A program made the translations under genes and the position numbers. Positions 1-10,241 of a DNA stretch of 64,000 nucleotides are shown here, in pieces. The DNA lies in NCBI GenBank assembly GCA_903813345.2, contig CAIIXF020000012.1:35634528-35698527 (forward strand), in the 5' to 3' direction. The notes below the pieces were generated by a model. That model saw only the letters and a list, made by a program, of their open reading frames with translations. It was not told the origin of the DNA and made no database searches. How positions within the stretch are numbered: position 1 is the first letter of the stretch; every line of letters starts with the position of its first letter. Origin of the DNA: Owenia fusiformis (taxonomy: Eukaryota > Annelida > Polychaeta > Sabellida > Oweniidae).

Positions 1-2280
1 CCAGTATTGTTTCAACAAAGTTGATTTGTCAGAAATCTTCGACCAATCAGGTCTATTCCCTGATTCTAACCAAGAGCTCAATGTTTTCAATTGTGGATCT
101 TCCATCAAAGCATGCGAGTAATCATCTTTTGTCAAACCAGGGGACCAGTTTGAACCAGACAATGGCACTGTACTCGACTCTGATTTAATGACCATACACT
201 TAGGTTCCTGACCAAGATCTGCTCTGAAAGCCATCAATTTTGCCTCTTCTTCAATTTCATTAATGACTCTACCTAATTTTTCTTGCCTCAGACAATAAGA
301 ACAGTCTGTACATGGTCTTCTTGACAACCCATCTGCATTTTGATGTTTAGTGCCTGAACGGTGCTCAATAACAAAATCATATTGGCCCAACTGTTCTAGC
401 CAGCGTGCTAATTGACCTTCTGGATATTTGAAACGGAATAACCATGTTAATGCACCATGATCTGTACGGATTTTAAAATGACTCCCATACAAATAGTGAT
501 GAAAAACCTTTACAGCTCTGACAATGGCTAAAAGTTCTAGTCTAGTTACACAGTAGTTTCTCTCAGTTCTAGACAATGTTTTGCTATAGTGACTTACAAC
601 CATTTCAACTCCATCAACCTCTTGTTGTAAAACAGCTCCAACTTGACAAGCACTGGCATCAGTATCCAAAATGAACATTTTTGACTTATCAGGATATTTC
701 AACATTGCAGCACCAATGTACCTCTTTTTAAGTTCTTCAAAAGCATCTTGACATTCTTGTGACCAAACAAAGGGACAACCTTTTTCAGTCAATTTGAACA
801 ATGGCCTCGCTATTCCAGAAAAATCCTTAATGAATCTCCTGTAGTATGAGCAATATCCAACAAACGACTGAATATGCCTGACAGTCTTTGGTACTGACCA
901 GTCTACTATAGCTTCTATTTTCTTTGGATCAATTTTCACACCTTCTCGAGACACAATATGACCTAAATAACACACTTCAGATTTGAATAAATCACATTTC
1001 TTAGGTGACAGCTTTAGGCCTGCCCCACTAATTTGGTCAAGAACCTTGCCCAATTTCTCAAGATGATCATCAACATCATGACTGAACACAATTATGTCAT
1101 CGAGATACACTAAACACATATCGGGGGAAAGTCCCGCAAGTACACACTCCATAAGACGCTGAAACGTAGCCGGAGCATTAACTAAACCAAATGGCATAAC
1201 AGTAAATTCGTAGAGACCTCTTTTCGTACAAAATGCCGTCTTTGCTGCAGCATCATTACTCATTGAAAGTTGCCAAAAACCACTAGCCAAGTCGAGTGAA
1301 CTAAAATACTTGCTTCCATTCAAAGAATCAATAGTATCATCAATTCTGGGCAGAGGATACGCATCTTTAATAGTTAAATCATTCAACTTTCTATAGTCTA
1401 TGCAATATCTAAAACTACCATCTTTCTTTGGTACCATCACGACTGGTGACGCCCAAGGACTTTTTGATTCTCTAACAAGTTTGTTTTTTATCATTTCATC
1501 TAGAGTTTCATCATACTCTTTTTGCTTAGATAACGGAACTCGCCTAACTGCTTGTTTAACAGGCTTTGCATTCCCAGTATCTATTTCATGTTTAATGACA
1601 TCTGTCATTCCAAGATCAAATTTCGACCGTGCGAAAACATTTTCGTGTCTACAAAGAAATTCCTTAACTTTGACACTATCATTTTCATTTAAATTCCTAA
1701 TTGAATTTTCTACCAGTAATTTCATATGACAAGGAACATCATTCATAGTATTTTCACTAAACATTCGTTCATCAGGCTTCACTACAGATTCACGAGGGGA
1801 ATGAACATCATTCACGTCATTCACAGAAACAGGTGTCTGTATGCACACATTATCCATACACTCCACCTTCCTTACCTCTGAGTTGTGCTCTATGGCATTT
1901 GCAGTGAATAAACAGGTCCGGCAACCACACTTATTTTTAATACATTCATCCAAAATGGGCGTTCCAACCTTACTACATGTAGGTTCAATATTTTCATCCA
2001 AATTGGGATCAACATCTGAGATGGGGTCAACACTTTCACACATCCCAGGATCAACACATTTTTTCAATTTACAATCAATAGGATCAACCTGTCTGATAAC
2101 ATGTCTTAATCTGGAGCATTTATCTGAATTGTCTCCCTCCTCTAAAAGGGTCCGACATTTATCAAAATTAACAGGACTGACCGTGTCTTGCCTTACTCTG
2201 GAGCAGCCTATTAACTCTCCATTTCCCGTTTCGAGTACTCTATGCTCTGCATGAACGTATGTTTTATGATTAGTATTCAT
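1..2280 (-). CDS. pol: Ty3/gypsy pol: reverse transcriptase and RNase H (3' end outside window)
   Basis: The frame is open for 760 codons from an ATG at 2280 to the window edge. The enzyme copies retrotransposon RNA into DNA inside virus-like particles. Residues 1 to about 220 form a hydrophilic spacer with several VDP/DVDP motifs and scattered cysteines. RT follows, with KDGSFRYCIDYRKLN, LDLASGFWQL, MPFGLVNAPATFQRLM and the catalytic YLDD at residues 392-395. RNase H starts near residue 535 with DTDAS and continues through TRLELLAIVRAV, TDHGALTWL and HRSGTKHQNADGLSR. The order RT then RNase H with these motifs is typical of Metaviridae-type elements. Integrase is expected beyond the left edge. 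The ATG overlaps the protease stop as ATGA, so translation may start by termination-reinitiation or by a -1 slip at the adjoining A-run. No internal stop was found, so the element may be intact. Confidence 0.95.
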   Translation of the reverse strand, partial: MNTNHKTYVHAEHRVLETGNGELIGCSRVRQDTVSPVNFDKCRTLLEEGDNSDKCSRLRHVIRQVDPIDCKLKKCVDPGMCESVDPISDVDPNLDENIEPTCSKVGTPILDECIKNKCGCRTCLFTANAIEHNSEVRKVECMDNVCIQTPVSVNDVNDVHSPRESVVKPDERMFSENTMNDVPCHMKLLVENSIRNLNENDSVKVKEFLCRHENVFARSKFDLGMTDVIKHEIDTGNAKPVKQAVRRVPLSKQKEYDETLDEMIKNKLVRESKSPWASPVVMVPKKDGSFRYCIDYRKLNDLTIKDAYPLPRIDDTIDSLNGSKYFSSLDLASGFWQLSMSNDAAAKTAFCTKRGLYEFTVMPFGLVNAPATFQRLMECVLAGLSPDMCLVYLDDIIVFSHDVDDHLEKLGKVLDQISGAGLKLSPKKCDLFKSEVCYLGHIVSREGVKIDPKKIEAIVDWSVPKTVRHIQSFVGYCSYYRRFIKDFSGIARPLFKLTEKGCPFVWSQECQDAFEELKKRYIGAAMLKYPDKSKMFILDTDASACQVGAVLQQEVDGVEMVVSHYSKTLSRTERNYCVTRLELLAIVRAVKVFHHYLYGSHFKIRTDHGALTWLFRFKYPEGQLARWLEQLGQYDFVIEHRSGTKHQNADGLSRRPCTDCSYCLRQEKLGRVINEIEEEAKLMAFRADLGQEPKCMVIKSESSTVPLSGSNWSPGLTKDDYSHALMEDPQLKTLSSWLESGNRPDWSKISDKSTLLKQYW

Positions 2281-3071
2281 TTTTCAATAGCGTCAACATT
2301 CCCTATATTCTTTACACTTGATTCCCCAATATCAAACATTGGTTCACCCGTAGCTACACGTGAATTTTTATAGAGAAATAAGGGCTCCATGCTAATATTA
2401 GCCACTCTAATAGGAATGAATTGTTGACTTGGATCAACTAAACCTCTAGCTACAATCAGGGGTGGATATTTCTCTCTATCTGCCAGAGTTTTATTCATTT
2501 CTACTAACAAAGGTATGTTACCCAATTGTTGACACTTTACCATTCCCGGGACAATCATTTCAGTCATTGGGGGCACTTTAACAGTTTCTTTCATTAAAAC
2601 AAAGCAATGTGTAGACAAATCAGTTTCCGATACACAGTCAAATACTTTCCCATTTAAAGTCAAAAGTGCATCCCCGACATTCAAAATTGCTTTTTGGCTT
2701 TTTAAGAAATCGTAACCCAATATCGCTGGACTGGTTACATCTGCTATCAACATTTCTTGAACCACCCGGATTCCTTGACCTAAATAGAAATTACACTTAA
2801 TTTTACCTTGTGTTTCTACACTGTCTCCATTGGCTAGTGTAATATTTGGCTGTTCCACAATACATTCAGGTGGAACACCTATCAATTGTGCAGACCTTGT
2901 TGACAATATGCTTACATTTGCACCAGTGTCAACCAAAGCCGGCACAATAACATTATCAAATTTTAACTGCATATACAGTCCATTGTTATCTTTATCTGAC
3001 AGTTGGTTTATTATATAGGGCCACTCTTCATTACTAGTCGCAGTCTGACCCCTTGACTCGACTAGCGTTCG
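2277..3071 (-). CDS. pro: Retrotransposon aspartic protease (Pro frame, reached by -1 frameshift)
   Basis: This frame is open from the slippery heptamer at the end of gag (first -1 codon at 3071) to a TGA at 2277, giving 264 residues. The first in-frame ATG lies at 2972, so initiation there is the alternative. The catalytic motif is LVDTGANVSIL, with the aspartate at residue 15 counted from that Met, followed by ILGYDFL about 75 residues later, which matches the flap and second conserved motif of retropepsins. The enzyme cleaves Gag and Gag-Pol during particle maturation. Upstream of the Met the frame continues through WPYIINQ without a stop, which supports frameshift expression rather than independent start. 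The stop overlaps the pol ATG by ATGA. Confidence 0.85.
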   Translation of the reverse strand, partial: RTLVESRGQTATSNEEWPYIINQLSDKDNNGLYMQLKFDNVIVPALVDTGANVSILSTRSAQLIGVPPECIVEQPNITLANGDSVETQGKIKCNFYLGQGIRVVQEMLIADVTSPAILGYDFLKSQKAILNVGDALLTLNGKVFDCVSETDLSTHCFVLMKETVKVPPMTEMIVPGMVKCQQLGNIPLLVEMNKTLADREKYPPLIVARGLVDPSQQFIPIRVANISMEPLFLYKNSRVATGEPMFDIGESSVKNIGNVDAIEK

Positions 3072-5095
3072 TTTCCCGACCCCTCATTTTTGTTTTGTAT
3101 ATCATCTTGGTTAACAAGTGGACATTTGAATAAATAGTGTTCATGGGATCCGCATTTCCAACAACAGCGGATACCCCGTTCCCTTGCATCTTTATGTTTT
3201 TCTCTACAATTTTTGGTCAAATGATTTTGTCTTGAACAAATCAAACACCTCCTGCTAAATGTCCTGTCATTCGATTTACCAGTAAGTGACTTATTCAATT
3301 TTTCCTCAATTTCTTCAAGTTTTGAAACAACATCGGAAAATGACAAAGCATTGACAGCAAATTTAGTGTCAACCACCAATGTAGAATTATCATTTTTATT
3401 CAATGGTTCACTTAAACGCTTTACTCGTCCTTTCATAAATGATTCATATCGTAATGCACTTGTAAGCGCATCATTCAAAGATTTAGGGTTATTTGATTGC
3501 ACATGCCACTCCATTTCTTTATCATTGAGTGCATCAATAAATGCACTAGTCACAAAATGTTCAAGAACCGACCGCGGAACATCATGGAATGCTTCCCGAG
3601 AGAGACGTCGTATTTCTTCTGCCAACTCCTCCAATGTTTCATTGCGACCTCTTAATTTATGTTTCAATTTAGCACGAGATGTTTCACTTTGTTCAGGGGG
3701 TTCAAATCGATATTTCAAAGCACGAACCAAACTTTCATAATTGAATCTATCTTCTAAACTCAAGTCAGCTAATACCCCTAATGCCTTATCTTGTAAATGG
3801 CCCACTAGTTGAATTGCTTTTGATCTATCATCCCAACCGCTTTCAAAAGCTATTGTTTCAAATTGAGCCAAATAATTTGTTAGACTCGACTTGCCATCGT
3901 ATTTGCTCATTTTTGGACACCTAGAACCATTAAACAAAGACTGATTCCCAGAATGTGAATTCTCAAAATTTTGCGAAAAATTTCTCCTGCGATCATTTTC
4001 GCCATATCTAGACCGAAAAGGAGTATGAGCATAATTACCAGCCTCTTGATTTCGACTGGAATCACTGCCATGTTCGCGTCTCGCTTGCATTTGACCTTTC
4101 GTAAAATTAGTATTCATTCTACGAACCTCGTCACAATACACGGGTGTATTAATTTGTGAAACAAAATCATTGTCACCATTTTTACCATTTATCCCCATTG
4201 AACTGTATTTCCCAGGGTTTGTTGTTTTCAAATGAGATGTAACAAGCTGTTGTTGTTGAGAATTAATATGTGATCTACCCCCCTGATCATTGGTAAGGCC
4301 ACATAATGTTGACTTTTGATTTTCTTGAGAATTTTCGGCAATAGTTCCCATACCAACTTGATTTCTAACAGAATACGGTAATTGAGAACTCATATGTAGT
4401 TTAGATGGATCAAAATCAGCAACATTCTGATTACCTGTCAAATTTGATTTATAAGGTGTTGAATTAGATTCCGTTCTGTAAGTATCATGAAAATTTACAC
4501 CTGCCTGCAGGTGTGCCATGTATTTTTGATCTCTATTAGAATCAACAATTTTACCAGATTTCAAAGGTGGAGGTAATTCCCATCTTTCTTTAGTCGGTAC
4601 ATGTCTGTCCCCCATTTGCAACTGGAGAGAACCAGCATAACCAGCCTTTACGTTTTCTTTATCATGATTTTCACATGTCAAATCCATATCTATTGATTTA
4701 TAAACATCTTTACCCACATTTTCAGATGTTATATTCTCATGCTTAATCAAAACATTCTCATCAATGTTATCACAATATATTTGAAATCCATTATCAATCA
4801 TCTTATCTTCCATTGAAGATCTTTTTATTGTACTAACAAACTGAGGTTTAGATAACTCACTTGATATTTTACGATCCCATAAAATTGTATCATCGAATGG
4901 GGGCCCAGTTTCATGGACATGTGGCTCATCCACCTTTGTCCTCATTCCATACTGTACATCCCCATCTTTGTAACTCAAAAATTGGACAGACTTCTCGGGG
5001 TCACTAATGTGAGAAGTCTGGGTAGTTGATTCCTCATCCACTGTCGACAATTGTTCATTTTTAACAATATTTTCCATTTTTCCTGTCTGCTCCAC
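3062..5095 (-). CDS. gag: Ty3/gypsy Gag with two CCHC zinc knuckles
   Basis: This 677-residue structural protein should form the particle and package element RNA. The first 380 residues are polar and of low complexity. A retrotransposon Gag capsid-like domain lies at about 395-560 (LTNYLAQFETIAFESGWDD to LTSALRYESFMKGR). Two CX2CX4HX4C knuckles sit at residues 617-630 (CLICSRQNHLTKNC) and 645-658 (CWKCGSHEHYLFKC). The ORF ends in a TAG that sits just after the GGGAAAC slip site, so Gag-Pro is probably made by -1 frameshift. The ATG at 5095 lies about 260 bases downstream (minus sense) of the primer-binding site, a normal leader length. It is complete and uninterrupted. Confidence 0.93.
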   Translation of the reverse strand: MEQTGKMENIVKNEQLSTVDEESTTQTSHISDPEKSVQFLSYKDGDVQYGMRTKVDEPHVHETGPPFDDTILWDRKISSELSKPQFVSTIKRSSMEDKMIDNGFQIYCDNIDENVLIKHENITSENVGKDVYKSIDMDLTCENHDKENVKAGYAGSLQLQMGDRHVPTKERWELPPPLKSGKIVDSNRDQKYMAHLQAGVNFHDTYRTESNSTPYKSNLTGNQNVADFDPSKLHMSSQLPYSVRNQVGMGTIAENSQENQKSTLCGLTNDQGGRSHINSQQQQLVTSHLKTTNPGKYSSMGINGKNGDNDFVSQINTPVYCDEVRRMNTNFTKGQMQARREHGSDSSRNQEAGNYAHTPFRSRYGENDRRRNFSQNFENSHSGNQSLFNGSRCPKMSKYDGKSSLTNYLAQFETIAFESGWDDRSKAIQLVGHLQDKALGVLADLSLEDRFNYESLVRALKYRFEPPEQSETSRAKLKHKLRGRNETLEELAEEIRRLSREAFHDVPRSVLEHFVTSAFIDALNDKEMEWHVQSNNPKSLNDALTSALRYESFMKGRVKRLSEPLNKNDNSTLVVDTKFAVNALSFSDVVSKLEEIEEKLNKSLTGKSNDRTFSRRCLICSRQNHLTKNCREKHKDARERGIRCCWKCGSHEHYLFKCPLVNQDDIQNKNEGSGNER
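3071..3077 (-). promoter_or_regulatory. Putative -1 ribosomal frameshift site GGGAAAC
   Basis: In the gag frame the codons read tcG GGA AAC GAA CGC TAG, so the heptamer fits X XXY YYZ in the correct register seven bases before the gag stop. A -1 slip enters the protease frame, which is then open to 2277. GGGAAAC is a known efficient slippery sequence in some retroviral gag-pro junctions. A stimulatory downstream RNA structure was not evaluated. Confidence 0.65.
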
Positions 5096-5370
5096 CAGTG
5101 TTTCGACAAAAATTTATTCAAAAAAATGAAAAGTCTATAAAAGCAATAAATCACAGAAATCACATCTAATTTTAACAACCCAAACTAGTAATGTAGTCAC
5201 ACAACAATAACAGTGTCTATATACACTCTAAAGTACTCTACACTACAAAACAAATACTACTAATGTTACCAACACCGGTTAATTAATCAAGCTACCACCA
5301 CCGCTAATTAGTTAATGAAGAATCACAACAAAACACACAAGGCGTGCGATAGGAACACGGGCTGCCACCA
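5096..5370 (-). other. Retrotransposon leader with primer-binding site
   Basis: This is the untranslated leader between LTR and gag. At 5370-5361 the minus strand reads TGGTGGCAGC, complementary to the CCA-bearing 3' end of a leucine tRNA (first 10 bases match by my recall of metazoan tRNA-Leu), so it is the likely primer-binding site. The same TGGTGGCAGC begins the primer site of the second LTR element at 48008. Confidence 0.6.
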
Positions 5371-5371
5371 A

Positions 5372-6916
5372 TATAAAATACTAGTCCGAATAGCATACAC
5401 AACTTATAATAATGTGGTAAGCGTGGTAAAAAGTGATGCAATGACTAGTCTTTTATTGTTTGCATTAATTAAGCAAACACAAAATAATCAATTCAAATGA
5501 ATAATAAAGTGCAAGCTAACCCACTACCAAAGTGCAATGGGTAAGATTTAGGTGGGGATGCAGGCAAAGGTTCACACAAAATCACACATAGATACAATGA
5601 ATATGATTAAGATCGATGATTTTATTGTAAAACATGAATATGATAAATATAAAGAGTCATGCAATATGATATATGGAAAGTTATATATATTAAAAGTGAT
5701 AATCTAATATGTATAGGTCGATATATAATAACTACATGTATACTGTGATTAGAAATGCGGAAAATGCTTGAATTAGTTTTGTGAAAGTTTATGTAATACT
5801 CTAGATCTTTTCCCGGGGGATCTGTTTTCATGAACGTAAGTTCAGAATCATAATATCAATTGTAACATGTAAAATGCTATCCAAAACGGTTTTGTGTTAT
5901 GATTTCAGAATATGAATTATCTGTTTACATATAACAGTATAAGTCTTGGTCTTGAAATAGTTAGCCTAGAAAACGTATGAATAATTGTGTTGATAAATTG
6001 TCTTCGCACAAAGTTCAGACTTACAGACGCCAAGGAATTCAACCTTTGACCCCAAATTGCTTCTGACTGATCCAGAAAAGAATGTGTAAAATTATGTTAA
6101 GAAATTGTCTTAATATTCAATCTCTCTTTAAATTGTACTATGAAATTTCTAATGATTCAATATATCAGTAAGAATGTTGGCAAATTAATAAACGGATGTG
6201 TTGGTAAACATTAGGTCACGTGATATCAACAAAAGCCGTCTGCTTTTATAAATGGCGCTAAAATATTCGATTCGCTACTCAAACCTGATATAACCATTCA
6301 TCCCGCTACGGGGCCTTTATATTTCATGTGAAAGTAGATTCGCAATTCATAGACTTCTAAAATCAAGACAACTGATACGACAATGTCGATACAATGCCAT
6401 CAAAACAATCAAAAAATGTCAAATATTTTTCCGGAAGTTTCAAACTCTTCTATCGGTTCAATTCGTTCTCAGTTATCTTGCTATAATCTCGATATAGATT
6501 CTTTCAAGATCTAATATTCCATCTGTCAAACCTTACGAAGCTCAAAACTCACTCACCCACATATTTTATGTCTTCTCTCAGTCTCAGCTTGGCTTGTTTC
6601 AGTATCGAGCAGAAATGCAGAATGGCTGTGAAAATCAACTACGGCTTTCTCAAAATAGCCTCGCTTTAAATAGAGAATTCCTTAGGGGATTCCCCAAAAC
6701 ATCATATCCTAAATTTAGTAGATTTGTCGAAAAATATGAAACGTTTGCAACTTCTCATTGTTTACCAACATGGTTCGTAGTTCATAGTTGATGGATCATT
6801 AACAGATGACTCAAAGATATTCATAGAAGCATAATATTTGGAAGTAATTGAAAGTAAGTGAAAATATAGTTGTTTTGATTTGACTTCCGGGTTATCTGAG
6901 ATGACGGTATGTTACA
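5372..6916 (-). repeat. Candidate 5' LTR of the Ty3/gypsy element
   Basis: The proposed LTR runs on the minus strand from TGTAACATACCG (6916) to the primer-binding site. It contains a minus-strand TATAAAAG near 6258-6245 and AATAAA signals at 5626-5621 and near 5457-5452, in the order expected for U3, R and U5. The 3' end next to the primer site reads TATTTTATA rather than a canonical CA, so the exact edge is uncertain. The partner LTR is outside the window and the repeat cannot be confirmed here. No gene is seen in it. Confidence 0.45.
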
Positions 6917-7308
6917 CAAGTTTAAGGGAATTTTGTAATACCCTGCCATGTTAATTCCCCCGAATCAGCCACCTGGTGGCGAAACTGGTAACTAACTTCT
7001 CGCATCTGAGTAATTATACAGGAACCAATAATCTGCACTGTTGCTCATAATATGGAATTTCCAATTCAACACTGATTTCAATGTATTCTATGCCCCCTCC
7101 AATTTAAGTGAATGGGATTTTCAAATATTATTTCATATACCACAGTCAGGAAAAATCAACAGAACATATTTGTAATTAACAATATATTTCATTTCCCAGG
7201 AATCAATCTACTAGAATCCATTGAAATCTTGTAGAATATTTTTGGTAAAAAGAGCATTCTTATATATTTTACTGATTTTTGTGATATGCCTATAATATTA
7301 AGCAATGG

Positions 7309-7656
7309 TAAGAGGAGGGAAAGCCCCAGAGTTTAAAGATGACAGACATAATTACGTGTTTTGCTTACCACTTTCGTTCGTTCGAACTTTCATAGGCTAG
7401 TTATCAAATACTACACTTGGATTGGATGTTTTAATTGATATAGGCATATTCCGTACACCTTTCTTTATCTTGATGTGAAATGAGAAGCTATGATATTGGT
7501 TAACAAGCCAGAAATGAACATAATATTATTTGAAGCGTATTTCGAAAATTTTGAAACCGCCATTGATGACATCATTTCAGAGATGTATGTCATCTCAATA
7601 CAGGTTTACATTATAAGCTTATGTCATCTTTGAACTCTGGTGTTATTCCCCCTCAG
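7309..7656. mobile_element. 348-bp MITE with 8-bp target duplication AGCAATGG
   Basis: AGCAATGG occurs at 7301-7308 and 7657-7664. Inside are imperfect inverted ends: CCAGAGTTTAAAGATGACA near 7323 on the left against TGTCATCTTTGAACTCTGG near 7622 on the right. Copy 2 of the host repeat has a single AGCAATGG (about 27900-27907) followed by TGTTGTT, the uninterrupted site. An 8-bp duplication suggests a hAT-like mobiliser. It has no coding capacity. Confidence 0.8.
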
Positions 7657-8431
7657 AGCAATGGTGTTGTTAAAATGGGAATTCCCCTTAAATATTTGCA
7701 GCACTAATTTCCAGTTGTCACTTTTCATATTATTTTTTTATGTTATTTATGTAATATTTATTTACTTATGGCATTTATTTTGGCCAATTGGCAGTAGGAT
7801 GTTTAATGAGTTGACTGATATAATTTTCCTATCAGACTATAGAGTATACCGTGAAATAAAGCTAACGATTGTGAAAATTATAAACTGCTAACATTACATC
7901 TGAAAGGAAATAATAGACACAAAGGGTAACTCCCCTAAAACACACAAAGTCCATGTATTTTAAGAGCCCATGTAAAAACAACCTTTAATTGCTTATTTTC
8001 TAGATAATTCTGAACCAATTTTGTTTTTTACTTGATTGTTCATTAGTATTGGAATGAGGGTTCAACCATTACACAGAAAAACTATAAAAATACAAACCTC
8101 ACTCCTTGTTCATACTATAATTAAATGTTTTGATAGAATGAACAAGAGTCTTGAAGATGCTTGATATTCTAGCTGATTGAATAGAAATGCCCCTGCATTA
8201 TGTTTTCCTGATCATTGCCATTTTGGATTCTTCCTAAAATGGGGATTCCCCGTAAAATACAACTCTGTAATTTCCAGGTCTCATATTAGCTTGTGGTGCC
8301 ATCTTTATGTTTGCTTGAAATTTTTTTCATGTGTACTTCATTTGTATTTCATTATTGTTTTAAAGTATATTACTCAGTGGCGTAGTGTGGGCATTTCGTG
8401 AGTGTAAGCCACATGTGAGCAGAGTTTTGTG

Positions 8432-8450
8432 GGGGGGGGGGGGGGGGGGG
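8432..8450. repeat. Poly-G tract
   Basis: About 19 consecutive G residues occur inside the dispersed repeat. The tract could form a G-quadruplex and its length is likely to be unreliable in assembly. Confidence 0.6.
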
Positions 8451-8594
8451 TTTGGGCTGTTCTTCCCCTAAGAAAATTTGAAAATGAGATTGATTGCATT
8501 TGGAGTGTTCTTGGGCATTTTAAAATACAATCTCAAAAATCAACTTTGACATCTGTAACAAGATGTTACTCTTTTTTTAATTTGCAAGTATCGT

Positions 8595-9110
8595 GAATTC
8601 CTGCATGTTGCAATTATTGTATCCAAATTGGTTCAAGATAATACAGAGGGCCTTTAAATTATCAAGAATGATACACAGGGCCTTTAAATAATCAACCTGC
8701 ATGTTGCAATAATTGTATCCAAATTGGTTCAAAATAATACACAGGGCCTTTAAATGATCCACCTTCATGTTGCAATTATTGTATCCAAATTGGTTCAAAA
8801 TAATACACAGGGCCTTTATATGATCAATAATGATACACAGGGGCTTTAAATGATCCACCTTCATGTTGCAATTATTGTATCCAAATTGGTTCAAAATAAT
8901 ACACAGGGCCTTTAAATGATCCACCTGCATGTTGCAATAATTGTATCCAAATTGGTTCAAAATAATACACAGGGCCTTTAAATGATCAACCTGCATGTTG
9001 CAATAATTGTATCCAAATTGGTTCAAAATAATACACAGTGGCTTTAAATGATCCACCTTCATGTTGCAATTATTGTATCCAAATTGGTTCAAAATAATAC
9101 ATAGGGCCTT
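8595..9110. repeat. 63-bp minisatellite, about eight copies
   Basis: Units contain CCAAATTGGTTCAAAATAAT, CACAGGGCCTTTAAATGATC and CATGTTGCAAT. Because 63 is a multiple of three, a frame of repeated 21-residue units stays open on the minus strand, but there is no other sign of coding. The same unit forms the array at 32260-32920. Confidence 0.9.
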
Positions 9111-9113
9111 TTA

Positions 9114-9150
9114 TGGCAAGTGGTGACATTTTGCATGTTAATGCCTTGTA
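9114..9150 (+). repeat. Recurrent ~45-bp motif, copy A
   Basis: It reads GGCAAGTGGTGACATTTTGC then ATGTTAATGCCTTGT, directly after the 63-bp array. Related copies lie at 37301, 38873, 57262 and 61757. The function is unknown. Confidence 0.7.
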
Positions 9151-9426
9151 TTTTATCTTATTTTATTTTACCTCCTTCGCAACTACAGCCAAATTGATGC
9201 ACTTCATGTCCAGTGTTTTGATCAACCCGAAAATGAAACCTGGATGGTTAGGTATTTTGAAGCGTTGATGCTTTGATAGCTGTTTGGCTCACACAGTGAG
9301 ACCAGGTGTCCGTCTGTCAGTTGGTCTGTCCGTGTGGATCTTGAAGAAAGATAACTAACATCACAATCAAATCAAGACAAATGAAAGAAGACACTAATGC
9401 AGCAACAACAAATGATGTCTGTTGGT
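9151..9426. other. Unassigned intergenic DNA
   Basis: I see no gene. The right end becomes rich in GTCCGTCTGTC-type simple sequence leading into the tandem repeat that follows. Confidence 0.5.
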
Positions 9427-10196
9427 CTTTCGTCCGTCCGTCCGTCCATCAACATTGGTCGCACAAAATAAAACTGCTATTCCGATTGAGTCACATCCAC
9501 ATTCATTTTATGCATATCGATAATGCCTATTTCACCTATCATCGCCATTTCCAAAGTTCGCCCAGTTTCATAGAAATTGCTGAAAAAGTCAAAAGTCAAA
9601 TTTTCTGTAAATACTCGACACTTTGTTGAAGTAGAACTTTCAAATAACTTGTAGTAGTTGCTGTATATGCAACTTATGTTCTCTGAAGATTTCAAAGCTC
9701 TTGAAATTACAGCTTTTGGGGTTTACTCTATTAAATTTGACAAAAAGTATGAGAGTCATTTTCAGGGAATTTTCTCATGTATAAAGTCAATCATCATTGG
9801 CTGCACAAATTAAAACTGCTATTCGTATTGAGTCATATTCACATTCATTTTATGCATATCCATAATGCCTATTTCACCTATCATCGCTATTTCCAAAGCT
9901 CGCCCAGTTTCATAGAAATTGCTGATATTGACGTCAAAAGCCAAATTTTCTGTAAATACTCGACACTTTGTTGAAGTAGAACTTTCAAATAACTTGTAGT
10001 AATTGCTGTATATGCAACTTATGTTCTCTAAAGATTTCAAAGCTCTTGAAATTACATTTTTGGGGGTTTACTCTATTAAATTTGACAAAAAGTATGACAG
10101 TCATTTTCAGGGAATTTTTCTCATGTATAAAGTCAATCATCAATGGCTGCACAAATTAAAACTGCTATTCGTATTGAGTCATATTCATTTTATGCA
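9427..10196. repeat. ~345-bp tandem repeat, copies 1, 2 and part of 3
   Basis: Successive units start near 9447, 9789 and 10137 with a CAT(C)AT-TGG-GCACAAA-type sequence and share ATTCATTTTATGCATATC, CGACACTTTGTTGAAGTAGA and TTTACTCTATTAAATTTGAC. Copy 3 is cut by the LINE at 10197 and resumes at 14522, running to about 14630. A further unit start (CCGTCCGTCTGTCAACATTG) is at 14790. ORFs in either strand of the units are repeats of each other and look non-coding. Confidence 0.85.
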
Positions 10197-10241
10197 AGTA
10201 GTGTTACCCCCGTACATCCATCCACAGGCAAAAACTCCAAG

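Larger units (their letters stand above)
7030..9112. repeat. Large dispersed repeat, copy 1
   Basis: This region matches 27630-32920 over several blocks in the same orientation. Shared landmarks include CACTGTTGCTCATA, CCCCCTCCAATTTAAGTGAA, ATGAACAAGAGTCTTGAAGA, CTCAGTGGCGTAG and a terminal 63-bp minisatellite. Copy 1 lacks the 3.1-kb transposon found in copy 2 but carries its own 348-bp MITE. No long ORF is supported. The element class is not recognised; a non-autonomous transposon or Helitron-like element with a minisatellite is possible. Confidence 0.7.

Noticed and set aside
8577-9092. 171-residue minus-strand frame of NQFGYNYCNMQVDHLKALC-like repeats
   Set aside because: It is a product of a 63-bp minisatellite whose period is a multiple of three, with no start context or domain.
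10143-10241. Upstream ATG extending LINE ORF1
   Set aside because: It lies largely in the flanking tandem repeat outside the insertion boundary at 10197.
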